A stretch of 64,000 nt of DNA from Alginatibacterium sediminis (GTDB lineage: Bacteria > Pseudomonadota > Gammaproteobacteria > Enterobacterales > Celerinatantimonadaceae): assembly GCF_003610775.1 (NCBI RefSeq), contig NZ_RAQO01000006.1:186001-250000 (forward strand), read 5' to 3'. Every line of letters begins with the position of its first letter. Within the stretch, counting starts at the first letter, position 1. The notes under the pieces were generated by a model. The model searched no databases. It was not told the DNA's origin and worked only from the letters and a program-made list of their open reading frames with translations. This document shows positions 27,262 through 35,189 of the stretch, in pieces. The position numbers and the translations under genes are program-made.

Positions 27262-27987
27262 ATGAGCTCAGGGTATGGAAATCAAGCACTTTACAAAGCT
27301 ATAGCAGTTATTGATGCAATCGCTGACGGACAAAGTCAACTTCAACAAATTAGCGATCAGTTAGGTTATCCGAAATCAACGGTGCATCGCATTGTCCATG
27401 GCTTGATCGAGGCGCGTTACGTTCGAGATGTCAAAGGCATTGGCTTAGTTTTAGGCACCAAAATGATTCAATTGGGTAATAAGGCGCAGCAAAATATGCC
27501 GCTTAAAGACATCGCAAGACCTTATTTACAGCAACTGGCGGAAGAAACTCGAGATACAGTCCACCTAGGTATTAAAGATGAAGACGATGTTTTCTATCTT
27601 GACAAGATTCCTGGCTATCGCCCGATAGAGTTTCGTTCTCGGGTCGGTGACAACTTGCCATTGGCTTCAACCGGTATCGGAAAGGCATTAATGATAGACA
27701 TGCCAAAAACTGAATGGCGGCGTTTGATTGCCAAGCAAGATCACCTCGATGCGCCGGCTATTCTAGCTCGAATGGACGTTTACTCAAGTAAAGACTATAG
27801 CTTCGATCTAGAGGATAACGAAGAGCAAGTGCGCTGCGTTGCAGTACCAATTCGTAACAAGTACGGAAATATTATCGCTGCCATTTCAGTGACCAGTATC
27901 CATGCATTTATGTCTGATGAACGCATGGTTGAACTCATTGAGGTCATACGAGCTTATAGCCAGCGGATTTCAGAACAACTAAATTAG
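27262..27987 (+). CDS. IclR-family transcriptional regulator
   Basis: A 241-aa regulator; the ATG at 27262 has GGGAGAG upstream and starts MSSGYGNQALYKAI, whereas the GTG at 27214 lacks a comparable site. The winged helix includes LQQISDQLGYPKSTVHRIVHGL (helix 3 KSTVHRI), and the C-terminal effector domain contains STGIGKALMIDMP. It is followed 9 bp later by a sulfatase gene, so the two form an operon. It is the best candidate to bind the TCCCR-N5-YGGGA sites at 12680, 23320, 23362, 26995, 29560 and 35054 (inference from position and operator autolocation). KdgR-like proteins of this family respond to 2-keto-3-deoxy sugar acids. Confidence 0.87.
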   Translation: MSSGYGNQALYKAIAVIDAIADGQSQLQQISDQLGYPKSTVHRIVHGLIEARYVRDVKGIGLVLGTKMIQLGNKAQQNMPLKDIARPYLQQLAEETRDTVHLGIKDEDDVFYLDKIPGYRPIEFRSRVGDNLPLASTGIGKALMIDMPKTEWRRLIAKQDHLDAPAILARMDVYSSKDYSFDLEDNEEQVRCVAVPIRNKYGNIIAAISVTSIHAFMSDERMVELIEVIRAYSQRISEQLN

Positions 27988-27996
27988 AGGCCAGTC

Positions 27997-29538
27997 GTGA
28001 ATATCTTCTTTGTTTTATGCGACGAATTACGCGCAGATGCACTCGGCTGTATGGGAAACAAGCAAATCAAAACGCCCCATATCGATAGTCTGGCATCGGA
28101 TAGTGTTTTGTTCGAAAAATCTATTTGTAATACCCCAATGTGCGTGCCGTCACGCGTCAGTTTAGCAACCGGTAGACATGCGCTAAGCCATGCTGCTGTT
28201 GACAATATGCTCCAACCACGCCCAACTGAAACCTCCTTATTTAGTTTGTTACAAGCCCAAGGCTATCAAACCTTCAGCCACGGCAAGTGGCATTGCAATA
28301 TAGAACCTGAGCGCTTTGGCATGGATAGTTCAAATACAGGAACTTCAAATCTTAGCCCTCCAGAGAGCTATATAAGCTGCTTTGGGATCGAAGACAAAAG
28401 TACTCGAGAGAAAAGTCAGTACAAACGTAATGATGGCGAGATCTCGTTAATTATCTCTGGTAAAAGGCCATCCCACAAAGATAAAACATTGGATAGTATT
28501 GTACTTGAAAACTATTTGGACGACTTAGCCATTCGTAAACAGGCGCAAGAGCCAATGTTTGCCCAATTGTCGATTATGGATCCTCATACGCCTTACCTTC
28601 CTGCAGAGCCTTTTGCTTCGATGTATGAACCAGGTGATATCGACATGCCTAGTTCCTTATCCGACCCTCTAGATTCCAAGCCGCGGTTGCAGCGCTATTT
28701 TTATCATGCTCGTGGTTTTGACAAGCTTGATGAACAAGATTATCGCAAAACGAAGGCCGCCTATTATGGCTCGGTAAGTCATGTTGATGAGCGAGTTGGT
28801 AAGCTTATTTCCAACTTAAAGAAGCAAGGACTGTATGACGATAGCCTAATTGTTTTTACCTCAGACCATGGAAGCATGATGGGAGAGCATGGATTTGTGG
28901 AAAAGTGGGGGCATATGTACGAGCCTGTCATCAACACTCCATTGTTGATAAAAATGCCTTTTGGTGAGGGAGCTGGAACGCGTAAAAATGGGCTGGTGGA
29001 GTCTATTGATATTATGCCCACCATTCTTGATTTACTTGGCCTTGAGTCCTCATCAACGGTACATGGTAAAAGTCTTTTGCCATATATTCGTAAGCAATCC
29101 ACTCAGCATAAGTCCTTAGTCTTTGCACAATACTATTGCCAAGGCCTGCAAGATGAACCTGCTATCATGGTAAAAGATGAGACCTGGAAACTCACCAGCT
29201 ACCCCTGCGGAAAACAACTAGAGTCCAAACTTTTTGTTGATCATTACTTACGTATGAGCCCTCTTTTTGATGGAGCCGAGGTACTCGGCGAGCTTTACCA
29301 TTTAGTTGATGATCCAGATGAGAGAAACAATCTGTTTGATGTGCCGGAATATAGTCACATCAAACGCCACTATCTCGATGAAATTACTAAGTGGAAGTCA
29401 TCTTTTTCTGATTTAGTTCATTTTCCCAAAATAGATAAGCCGCGACTTGGTGGTTCATATAGCTTGCTACAAGGCGATAACTTAGATCGTTTGGAGCAGC
29501 AAGTTACAGGGGACAATAAACAGTCCCGCTTGTGGTAA
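27997..29538 (+). CDS. Cytoplasmic type I (formylglycine) sulfatase
   Basis: A 513-aa sulfatase starting at GTG 27997 with AGAGG upstream. The activation motif is C49-V-P-S-R53, where Cys becomes formylglycine. Metal and sulfate site elements include D9-E10 at the N-terminus, HGKWH near residue 90, and SDHGSMMGEHG. There is no signal peptide, unlike most carbohydrate sulfatases, so the enzyme should act on an imported sulfated mono- or oligosaccharide. Converting enzyme (FGE or anaerobic maturase) is not encoded in the window. Context with dgo genes and GH127 points to a sulfated galactose-type unit, but choline-sulfate-like substrates are an alternative. Confidence 0.85.
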   Translation: MNIFFVLCDELRADALGCMGNKQIKTPHIDSLASDSVLFEKSICNTPMCVPSRVSLATGRHALSHAAVDNMLQPRPTETSLFSLLQAQGYQTFSHGKWHCNIEPERFGMDSSNTGTSNLSPPESYISCFGIEDKSTREKSQYKRNDGEISLIISGKRPSHKDKTLDSIVLENYLDDLAIRKQAQEPMFAQLSIMDPHTPYLPAEPFASMYEPGDIDMPSSLSDPLDSKPRLQRYFYHARGFDKLDEQDYRKTKAAYYGSVSHVDERVGKLISNLKKQGLYDDSLIVFTSDHGSMMGEHGFVEKWGHMYEPVINTPLLIKMPFGEGAGTRKNGLVESIDIMPTILDLLGLESSSTVHGKSLLPYIRKQSTQHKSLVFAQYYCQGLQDEPAIMVKDETWKLTSYPCGKQLESKLFVDHYLRMSPLFDGAEVLGELYHLVDDPDERNNLFDVPEYSHIKRHYLDEITKWKSSFSDLVHFPKIDKPRLGGSYSLLQGDNLDRLEQQVTGDNKQSRLW

Positions 29539-29559
29539 GGCTTAAAGGCGGACTAAGCG

Positions 29560-29574
29560 TCCCATTATTCGGGA
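29560..29574. promoter_or_regulatory. Operator copy E of the TCCCR-N5-YGGGA family
   Basis: TCCCATTATTCGGGA lies in the 179-bp gap between the sulfatase and the aldehyde dehydrogenase, 144 bp before the latter's ATG. Confidence 0.65.
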
Positions 29575-29717
29575 TGTTTTTGGTCGAAAAGAAAAACGTT
29601 GAATAAGTCACAACATTGCCATTGCTATGGATGAATACTAAGGCCCGTAGAGCTTTGACAAAAGGGTTCAAAGGCCTACATGCCCTTACCAGTAGTTAAT
29701 AAATTAGGTGTACAACA

Positions 29718-31139
29718 ATGTTGATTGAAAAAATGTATTTAGACGGTCAAGCCTTTGAAAGTGGTGAGACTTGCGACGTTATTAATCCGGCTACTGACAA
29801 AGTTGTGGCTGCGATTCAAGTCGCAAATTTAGATGTTGCCCAAAAGGCGCTCAATAGTGCTAAAGCCGCCGAGAAGAGCTGGTCTAAAACAAGTATTGCT
29901 GAACGCGTATCGTGGATGAAAAAACTCCGCGCGGCATTGCTTGAGCGAGAAGACGATCTGCGAATGTGTGTGCACCTCGAAGCCGGTAAAACATGGGATG
30001 GCACTCAAGAGGATTTCGACCTATTGGTGAATAGCTTGGAGTTTTATGCGGAAGAAATACAACGCTATCAACCTAGTCAACTACAAGATACACAGTCTAA
30101 AGCCGTGCATACTTTGAACTACCGACCCGTAGGTGTGGTTGTTGCTTACCTGTCTTGGAACTTTCCACTATTAAATCTAAGCTATAAACTAGGCCCTGCA
30201 ATGGCCACTGGTTGCCCGATTATCCTCAAACCATCAGTTCAATCGCCTTTATCGGCCTATTTAGTGGGTTCCATTTGTCAAGAAATCGGCCTGCCAGCAG
30301 GTGCGGTAACGATTATAGCTGGTGGTAATAGAGACGTCAGTGATTTAATTTCCGGCTCCAAAATACCATCAATGTTGACGCTGATTGGCTCCATCGCTAC
30401 TGGTGTCAAAATCATGCAAGCAGGTGCAACTTCCATTAAACGCTACTCCATGGAGCTTGGAGGTAATACTCCTTTTGTGGTTTTCAAAGATGCGGATCTA
30501 GATAAAGCAGCCGATATCTTATGCGCTTTAAAATATGGGAACTCAGGACAAATTTGTGTCGCTCCAAATCGTGTATTTGTTGATGAAGCGGTACATGCCC
30601 AGTTTTTGGCCAAAATACTCGATAAAACTAAACAGGTAAAACTAGGCTTTGGCCGCGATAGCGATGCAACCATGGGGCCGGTAATTAGTAAATCTGCCCG
30701 TGCAGGAATACACAAGTTAGTTGTTGATGCCTTAGAGCAAGGTGCGCAATTACAGGCTGGTGGAAGCTTTGACGAAGACGCGGTTGGCGCTTTTTATCCG
30801 CCGACAGTACTGAGTCATGTTGATGAATCCATGGACATTTATCAACATGAAATATTCGGTCCGGTTATCAGCATCATTAGCTTTAGTGATGAGCAAAAAG
30901 TCATTGAGCAAGTCAATGATACTGACACCGGATTAGCGTCTTACATATTCAGCGAAGATATAAATAAAGCACAGCTAGTAGCTGCGCAGTTCGAGTTTGG
31001 AGAAATTCAGATCAATGGTGTGCAATACGCAATAAATCTACCGCATGTTGGCATTAAGCAATCTGGAATTGGTTGTGATTGCTCCAAATATGCCTTGGAC
31101 GATTATTTGTATCTGACGCGTACCAGTCGAACGCTATAG
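29718..31139 (+). CDS. NAD(P)-dependent aldehyde dehydrogenase
   Basis: A 473-aa ALDH-superfamily enzyme. General base E246 lies in MELGGNTP and nucleophile C280 in NSGQICVAPN; the coenzyme segment includes YLSWNFPLLN and GSIATG. Length is normal. It oxidises an aldehyde to an acid in the cytoplasm. Located behind operator copy E and near dgo genes, sulfatase and GH127, it is a candidate 3,6-anhydrogalactose dehydrogenase producing the acid that the enolase-family enzyme would process (inference). Succinate-semialdehyde or other sugar aldehydes remain possible. Confidence 0.85.
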   Translation: MLIEKMYLDGQAFESGETCDVINPATDKVVAAIQVANLDVAQKALNSAKAAEKSWSKTSIAERVSWMKKLRAALLEREDDLRMCVHLEAGKTWDGTQEDFDLLVNSLEFYAEEIQRYQPSQLQDTQSKAVHTLNYRPVGVVVAYLSWNFPLLNLSYKLGPAMATGCPIILKPSVQSPLSAYLVGSICQEIGLPAGAVTIIAGGNRDVSDLISGSKIPSMLTLIGSIATGVKIMQAGATSIKRYSMELGGNTPFVVFKDADLDKAADILCALKYGNSGQICVAPNRVFVDEAVHAQFLAKILDKTKQVKLGFGRDSDATMGPVISKSARAGIHKLVVDALEQGAQLQAGGSFDEDAVGAFYPPTVLSHVDESMDIYQHEIFGPVISIISFSDEQKVIEQVNDTDTGLASYIFSEDINKAQLVAAQFEFGEIQINGVQYAINLPHVGIKQSGIGCDCSKYALDDYLYLTRTSRTL

Positions 31140-31487
31140 TGGATTAACTATTTCGAAATAACTTGTTTAAAGCGAAAAGGCAGCTAAAAAAGCTGCCTTT
31201 TTTTGTTTTTGTTGCCGCGACTCTATCCTAGCTAAGTCGAAATCATCAACAGTCCTAAGATAATGAGAACTGTATCGCTGAAGAACTCGGGATGGCCTAA
31301 AATATAACCTTTAAATCAATGAGTTAGTGGTGGTGCGAAAAAGGGGGATCTTAGTCAGTTTGGGATGTAAAGATTGTGCAAATAATACAAATATTGTTCA
31401 TTTTGAAGCAAAGGCAAATAGACAATACTAATTATGAAAACCCAGATGCGTCATTAAAACGCACCCTACATGTTAAGGAAGATAATA
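31140..31487. other. Intergenic region upstream of the ribose-type importer
   Basis: 348 bp. After the terminator at 31177-31204 it is AT-rich and presumably carries the importer promoter. No full TCCCR-N5-YGGGA copy was found here, only isolated GGGA half-sites near 31292 and 31363. Confidence 0.55.
31177..31204 (+). terminator. Intrinsic terminator of the aldehyde dehydrogenase gene
   Basis: AAGGCAGCT (31177-31185) and AGCTGCCTT (31191-31199) around an A5 loop, followed by a T-run to 31204. Confidence 0.9.
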
Positions 31488-32423
31488 ATGAAAAAGCTAT
31501 TAAAGGTTCTAATGACCGTTGGCATGGTTAGCTTGTGCTCCCCACAAGCAATTGCTGCTTCTAACGGTAAAATTGGAATGATGCAACACAACCAAAGTGA
31601 TTCGTTTCAGCAAGCGATGTTAAAAGGTGCTGAAGAAATGGCCGAAACGCTTGGTTATGATTTCATGGATGCTTCGTCAAATGATGATCCAGTAAAAGAA
31701 CTTGAGATTATTCGTAACTTCTCAAAACGTGGGGCAACACTATTAGTCTTGGGCTCAACGACTCAAGCAGCCGGAATTGCTGGTGTCGAGTTGGCACATT
31801 CCTTAGGTATGAAAGTGGTTACCATGGATTCAATTCAAGGTAATTCTAAAGCGGAAGGGCAAGTTGGTGGTGATGATGTTGCCGCAGGTTACTACGCCGC
31901 TAAACATTTAGCGGAATCGATTGGTGGTAAAGGTAAAGTTGCAATTAATAAATTCCCTGATCCGATCCCACCATCAGAAGACCGTGTTAAAGGTTTCTAC
32001 AATGCATTTTCTGAATACCCTGAAATTGAAGTTATAGCGGATGCAGGACCAGGTTATGACACGATAAAGGCAATGAACTGGACCGCGGCTATTATTCAAG
32101 CCAACCCAGATGTAAAAGGCTTTATTTCTATTGAAGATACCAGCGCACTGGGTATTGTCCGCGGTATTGAAAATGCCAAGATGGAAGGCAAAATCAAGTC
32201 TGTTACTGTGGTTGAAAGTTCAAGTATCTATAAAGAGCTTGCTAAGGGAGATGTCATCACTGGTGTATTTGCTATGCACTCATACAACTATGGCGCTTTG
32301 GCCGTGACCCTACTTGATCGTCTTAATAACAACCGTCCGGTTCCATTCATAGTTAAAACCACTGGTGTTTTAGTCACCAAAGACAATGTTGATACAAACC
32401 TTGAATACCTAAACTTCGATTAA
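31488..32423 (+). CDS. Ribose-type (CUT2) ABC transporter periplasmic binding protein
   Basis: A 311-aa periplasmic binding protein (Peripla_BP_4/RbsB-like). The ATG at 31488 follows AAGGAAG and opens a signal peptide (MKKLLKVLMTVGMVSLCSP, cleavage near AIA-A). The mature protein begins GKIGMMQHNQSDSF, the usual beta-strand-turn of the family, and contains TMDSIQGNSKAEGQVGGDD and INKFPDP. It leads a three-gene importer operon next to the sulfatase and aldehyde dehydrogenase. Ligand is likely a monosaccharide or derivative. Confidence 0.86.
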   Translation: MKKLLKVLMTVGMVSLCSPQAIAASNGKIGMMQHNQSDSFQQAMLKGAEEMAETLGYDFMDASSNDDPVKELEIIRNFSKRGATLLVLGSTTQAAGIAGVELAHSLGMKVVTMDSIQGNSKAEGQVGGDDVAAGYYAAKHLAESIGGKGKVAINKFPDPIPPSEDRVKGFYNAFSEYPEIEVIADAGPGYDTIKAMNWTAAIIQANPDVKGFISIEDTSALGIVRGIENAKMEGKIKSVTVVESSSIYKELAKGDVITGVFAMHSYNYGALAVTLLDRLNNNRPVPFIVKTTGVLVTKDNVDTNLEYLNFD

Positions 32424-32480
32424 AACCAACGATGGCGCGGCTTTGGGCGCGCCAGTGTTTCTAAGTTTTGAGGTAACAGC

Positions 32481-34013
32481 ATGGAACAATCTGCATTACG
32501 AATTTCAAAAATCATCAAAAGCTTCGACGGTATTAAAGCCCTTAAAGGGCTATCGTTGAGCTTTAATAAAGGAGAAATTGTTGGTTTAGTTGGCTCCAAT
32601 GGTGCTGGAAAATCAACCTTGCTTAACGTCATTTGGGGGGCATATGCTCCGGATTCAGGAGATATATTCATCAACGGTGAACAAGTCAAAAAGATATCTC
32701 CAACCAAAGCCCAAGAACTCGGTATTAGTATCATCTTCCAGCATCGGCGCTTAATGCCATATATGACGGTTGCCGAAAATATCTTCATTGACAATATGCC
32801 GAAAAAACATGGCATCGTTGATTTCAAAAAGATGAGTAAGGATGCACAAGATCTGCTCAAAATGCTTAGTCTTGATATCGACAGTAGTAAAAAAGTGGAA
32901 GAGTTATCTGCTGAAGAAAAGCAGTTGGTAGAAATTGTAAAAGCATGCTCTAAAAACCCCAAGATCCTATTGATGGATGAACCAACTACTGCACTACGGC
33001 AAGGGGATGTTGACCGTTTATTCACCTTAATGAGAACTCTTAAATCACGTGGTTGTAGTGTGGTGTTTATTTCACATCGCCTAAAAGAAGTGATAGAAAT
33101 CAGTGACCGAATTTCCATCATCCGCGATGGTGCCAACGTAAGTGATGGTCCAAGTACTCAATACAGCCCTGATCGTATCGTTGAAGAAATGAGCGGTATT
33201 ACGGCGACAGATTTTGAACACCAACGCGATGTGACAGACAGTTCCTTTAGCCATGCTGGGCAAGAGGTTTTACTAAGGACCGAGGGCTTGAAGGTTGCCA
33301 ACTCGCAAAGCATAAGTTTTGAACTGCACAAAGGAGAAATACTGGGTTTTGCGGGACTTGGTGGTTCAGGTGTAGAAGACATCTTTGAGTCGCTTTATGG
33401 GCTAAAGACTAAACAAGCGGGCGATATTGAAATTGAGAACCAGCATGCCACCATTCGAAGCCCTATGGATGCAATAAAGCATGGATTAGGCTTTGTTTCT
33501 GAAGACAGACAACTTAATGGCGAGTTTCTCGAGTTGAGCGTTAAAGACAACATTTGTATTCCTAGTGGTCAAAAAAAACGTTTGTTCTCGATGATTAATC
33601 GCAGTGAAGAAACGCTAGCAGCGGCGAGTTACATCGAAAAATTGAATATTAAGACCGAATCGAGTCAGAAGCTTATAAAAAATTTGAGTGGTGGGAATCA
33701 GCAAAAGGCCATTATTGCTAAGTGGCTGCAACTGCAATCCAAAATCATCATCATGTGTGAGCCGACTGCTGGAATCGATGTTGCTGCGAAAAGTGATGTG
33801 AATGCTTTGATTCAGCAAATAGCTGAAGAGGGCAAAGGGATCCTTTATACCTCGTCCTATATCACGGAGCTTATGCATGTATCAGACCGAATTATTGTTG
33901 TTTATCAAGGCCAAATGTTTAAAGAATTTTCGAGATCACAATACGATCATAATCAGATTTATCTCGCGATGAACGGAATTGAAGAACAATCAGGAGTTAA
34001 CGATGAACACTAG
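32481..34013 (+). CDS. Ribose-type (CUT2) ABC transporter ATP-binding protein
   Basis: A 510-aa double-domain ATPase of RbsA/MglA type. The N-terminal half has Walker A GSNGAGKSTLL, signature-like LSAEEKQLVEIVKA and Walker B ILLMDEPTTAL. The C-terminal half has a degenerate P-loop (GFAGLGGSGVEDIF, as in RbsA), signature LSGGNQQKAIIAKWL, and an unusual Walker B IIIMCEPTAGID in which Cys replaces the conserved Asp. Thus the second site may be catalytically weak. It overlaps the permease gene by 11 bp. Confidence 0.87.
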   Translation: MEQSALRISKIIKSFDGIKALKGLSLSFNKGEIVGLVGSNGAGKSTLLNVIWGAYAPDSGDIFINGEQVKKISPTKAQELGISIIFQHRRLMPYMTVAENIFIDNMPKKHGIVDFKKMSKDAQDLLKMLSLDIDSSKKVEELSAEEKQLVEIVKACSKNPKILLMDEPTTALRQGDVDRLFTLMRTLKSRGCSVVFISHRLKEVIEISDRISIIRDGANVSDGPSTQYSPDRIVEEMSGITATDFEHQRDVTDSSFSHAGQEVLLRTEGLKVANSQSISFELHKGEILGFAGLGGSGVEDIFESLYGLKTKQAGDIEIENQHATIRSPMDAIKHGLGFVSEDRQLNGEFLELSVKDNICIPSGQKKRLFSMINRSEETLAAASYIEKLNIKTESSQKLIKNLSGGNQQKAIIAKWLQLQSKIIIMCEPTAGIDVAAKSDVNALIQQIAEEGKGILYTSSYITELMHVSDRIIVVYQGQMFKEFSRSQYDHNQIYLAMNGIEEQSGVNDEH

Positions 34014-34995
34014 TGACAAAGCTATTTCACTAAAACAGGCTGGTGCAAGCAGTAGTCTTGTATCCAAACTCATAGGGTTAGTCAGCTCTAGTTATCTGGT
34101 TAAATTGACGATTGCCTGCATGGCACTGATAGCGGTTTTATCGTTTGCAAGCCCTTACTTTTTTACGTTCACTAACTTTAAGGACATTTTGCTAGGCACC
34201 GCGGTTATTGGGATCATATCCTTCGGCATGACGATGGTGTTAATCAGCGATGGCATAGATCTGTCCGTTGGCTCGGTGGTTGCTTTTTGTAGCGTTATTT
34301 TGTGTGTCAGTTTGAACGCAGGATTTGGATTACCCATGGCCTTGGCTTTGACCTTTGTTGGCGCTATTACGGTTGGCTTGTTTAACGGTTTTTTTGTTTC
34401 CGTATTGAACATTAATCCATTTATCATCACCCTTGGTAGTATGAGTTTGGTGCGCGGAATTGCGTATATTATTATCGGTGGACAACCCAAACCATTTGAT
34501 TCCGACATCATCCGCTTTGTAGGTTCGGGCTCGTTTTTAGGCGTTCCCATTCCTATCTATGTCATGCTTATAGTACTCGTCGGTTTGTCATTTATGATGA
34601 AGTACACCCAATTTGGTCGCAATGTCTACGCGATAGGCAATAACCAAGAAACAGCTCGTCTATCAGGAATCAATGTCATCAAAACGCGGATCTTGGTGTA
34701 TTGCATTATGGGTCTATTAGCGGGACTGGCTGGCATATTGCTGGCAGCTCAAACTTATGCGGGGATCCCTGCCGCAGGCAATGGTTATGAGCTCGACGCA
34801 CTAACTGCCGTTATTTTAGGCGGTACCAGCTTGAAAGGTGGAGAAGGGCGCCTGGCAGGCACTTTGCTAGGCACTTTAATCGTTGCCTTAGTACTGAATG
34901 GACAAAACATGTTGGGGGTTCCGTACTTCTATCAATTGGTGAGTAAGGGAGCCATCATCATCTTTGCAATGACAGTGGCCATGAAACGAAATTAG
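34003..34995 (+). CDS. Ribose-type (CUT2) ABC transporter permease
   Basis: A 330-aa RbsC-like permease (BPD_transp_2). The ATG at 34003 follows CAGGAG at 33991-33996 and lies inside the end of the ATPase gene. About eight to ten transmembrane helices are expected. The family segment SDGIDLSVGSVVAF and the cytoplasmic EAA-like region GNNQETARLSGINV are visible, with VILGGTSLKGGEGR near the C-terminus. It is the last gene before a strong terminator. Confidence 0.88.
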   Translation: MNTSDKAISLKQAGASSSLVSKLIGLVSSSYLVKLTIACMALIAVLSFASPYFFTFTNFKDILLGTAVIGIISFGMTMVLISDGIDLSVGSVVAFCSVILCVSLNAGFGLPMALALTFVGAITVGLFNGFFVSVLNINPFIITLGSMSLVRGIAYIIIGGQPKPFDSDIIRFVGSGSFLGVPIPIYVMLIVLVGLSFMMKYTQFGRNVYAIGNNQETARLSGINVIKTRILVYCIMGLLAGLAGILLAAQTYAGIPAAGNGYELDALTAVILGGTSLKGGEGRLAGTLLGTLIVALVLNGQNMLGVPYFYQLVSKGAIIIFAMTVAMKRN

Positions 34996-35019
34996 TCCTA
35001 GAATTCCTTTCAAACTTTT

Positions 35020-35048
35020 GCCCATGCAATCTGCATGGGCTTTTTTTT
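35020..35048 (+). terminator. Intrinsic terminator of the ribose-type importer operon
   Basis: GCCCATGCA (35020-35028) and TGCATGGGC (35032-35040) around an ATC loop, followed by eight T residues. Confidence 0.93.
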
Positions 35049-35053
35049 ACTCG

Positions 35054-35068
35054 TACCACAACGTGGGA
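35054..35068. promoter_or_regulatory. Operator copy F of the TCCCR-N5-YGGGA family
   Basis: TACCACAACGTGGGA lies 121 bp upstream of the GH127 gene, immediately after the importer terminator. A 14-bp variant, TCCCAGAAATGGAA, follows at 35076-35089 with one base less in the spacer. Confidence 0.6.
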
Positions 35069-35189
35069 TTATTCGTCCCAGAAATGGAAGTTTGTCGGGC
35101 GTCACAATTCTATTTTCTCCAAACCGTAATATGAGCGCATCTGAGAAACGATTTTCGAATATTCCAATTAGGTGAAGGTAGATTGATAA

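Noticed and set aside
32420..33136. 238-codon antisense frame opposite the ABC ATPase
   Set aside because: It mirrors the conserved ATPase sequence, has no recognisable domain and would be oppositely transcribed inside an operon.
35076..35089. TCCCAGAAATGGAA as a full operator copy
   Set aside because: Its spacer is one base shorter than in the six good copies, so it is only mentioned as a variant.
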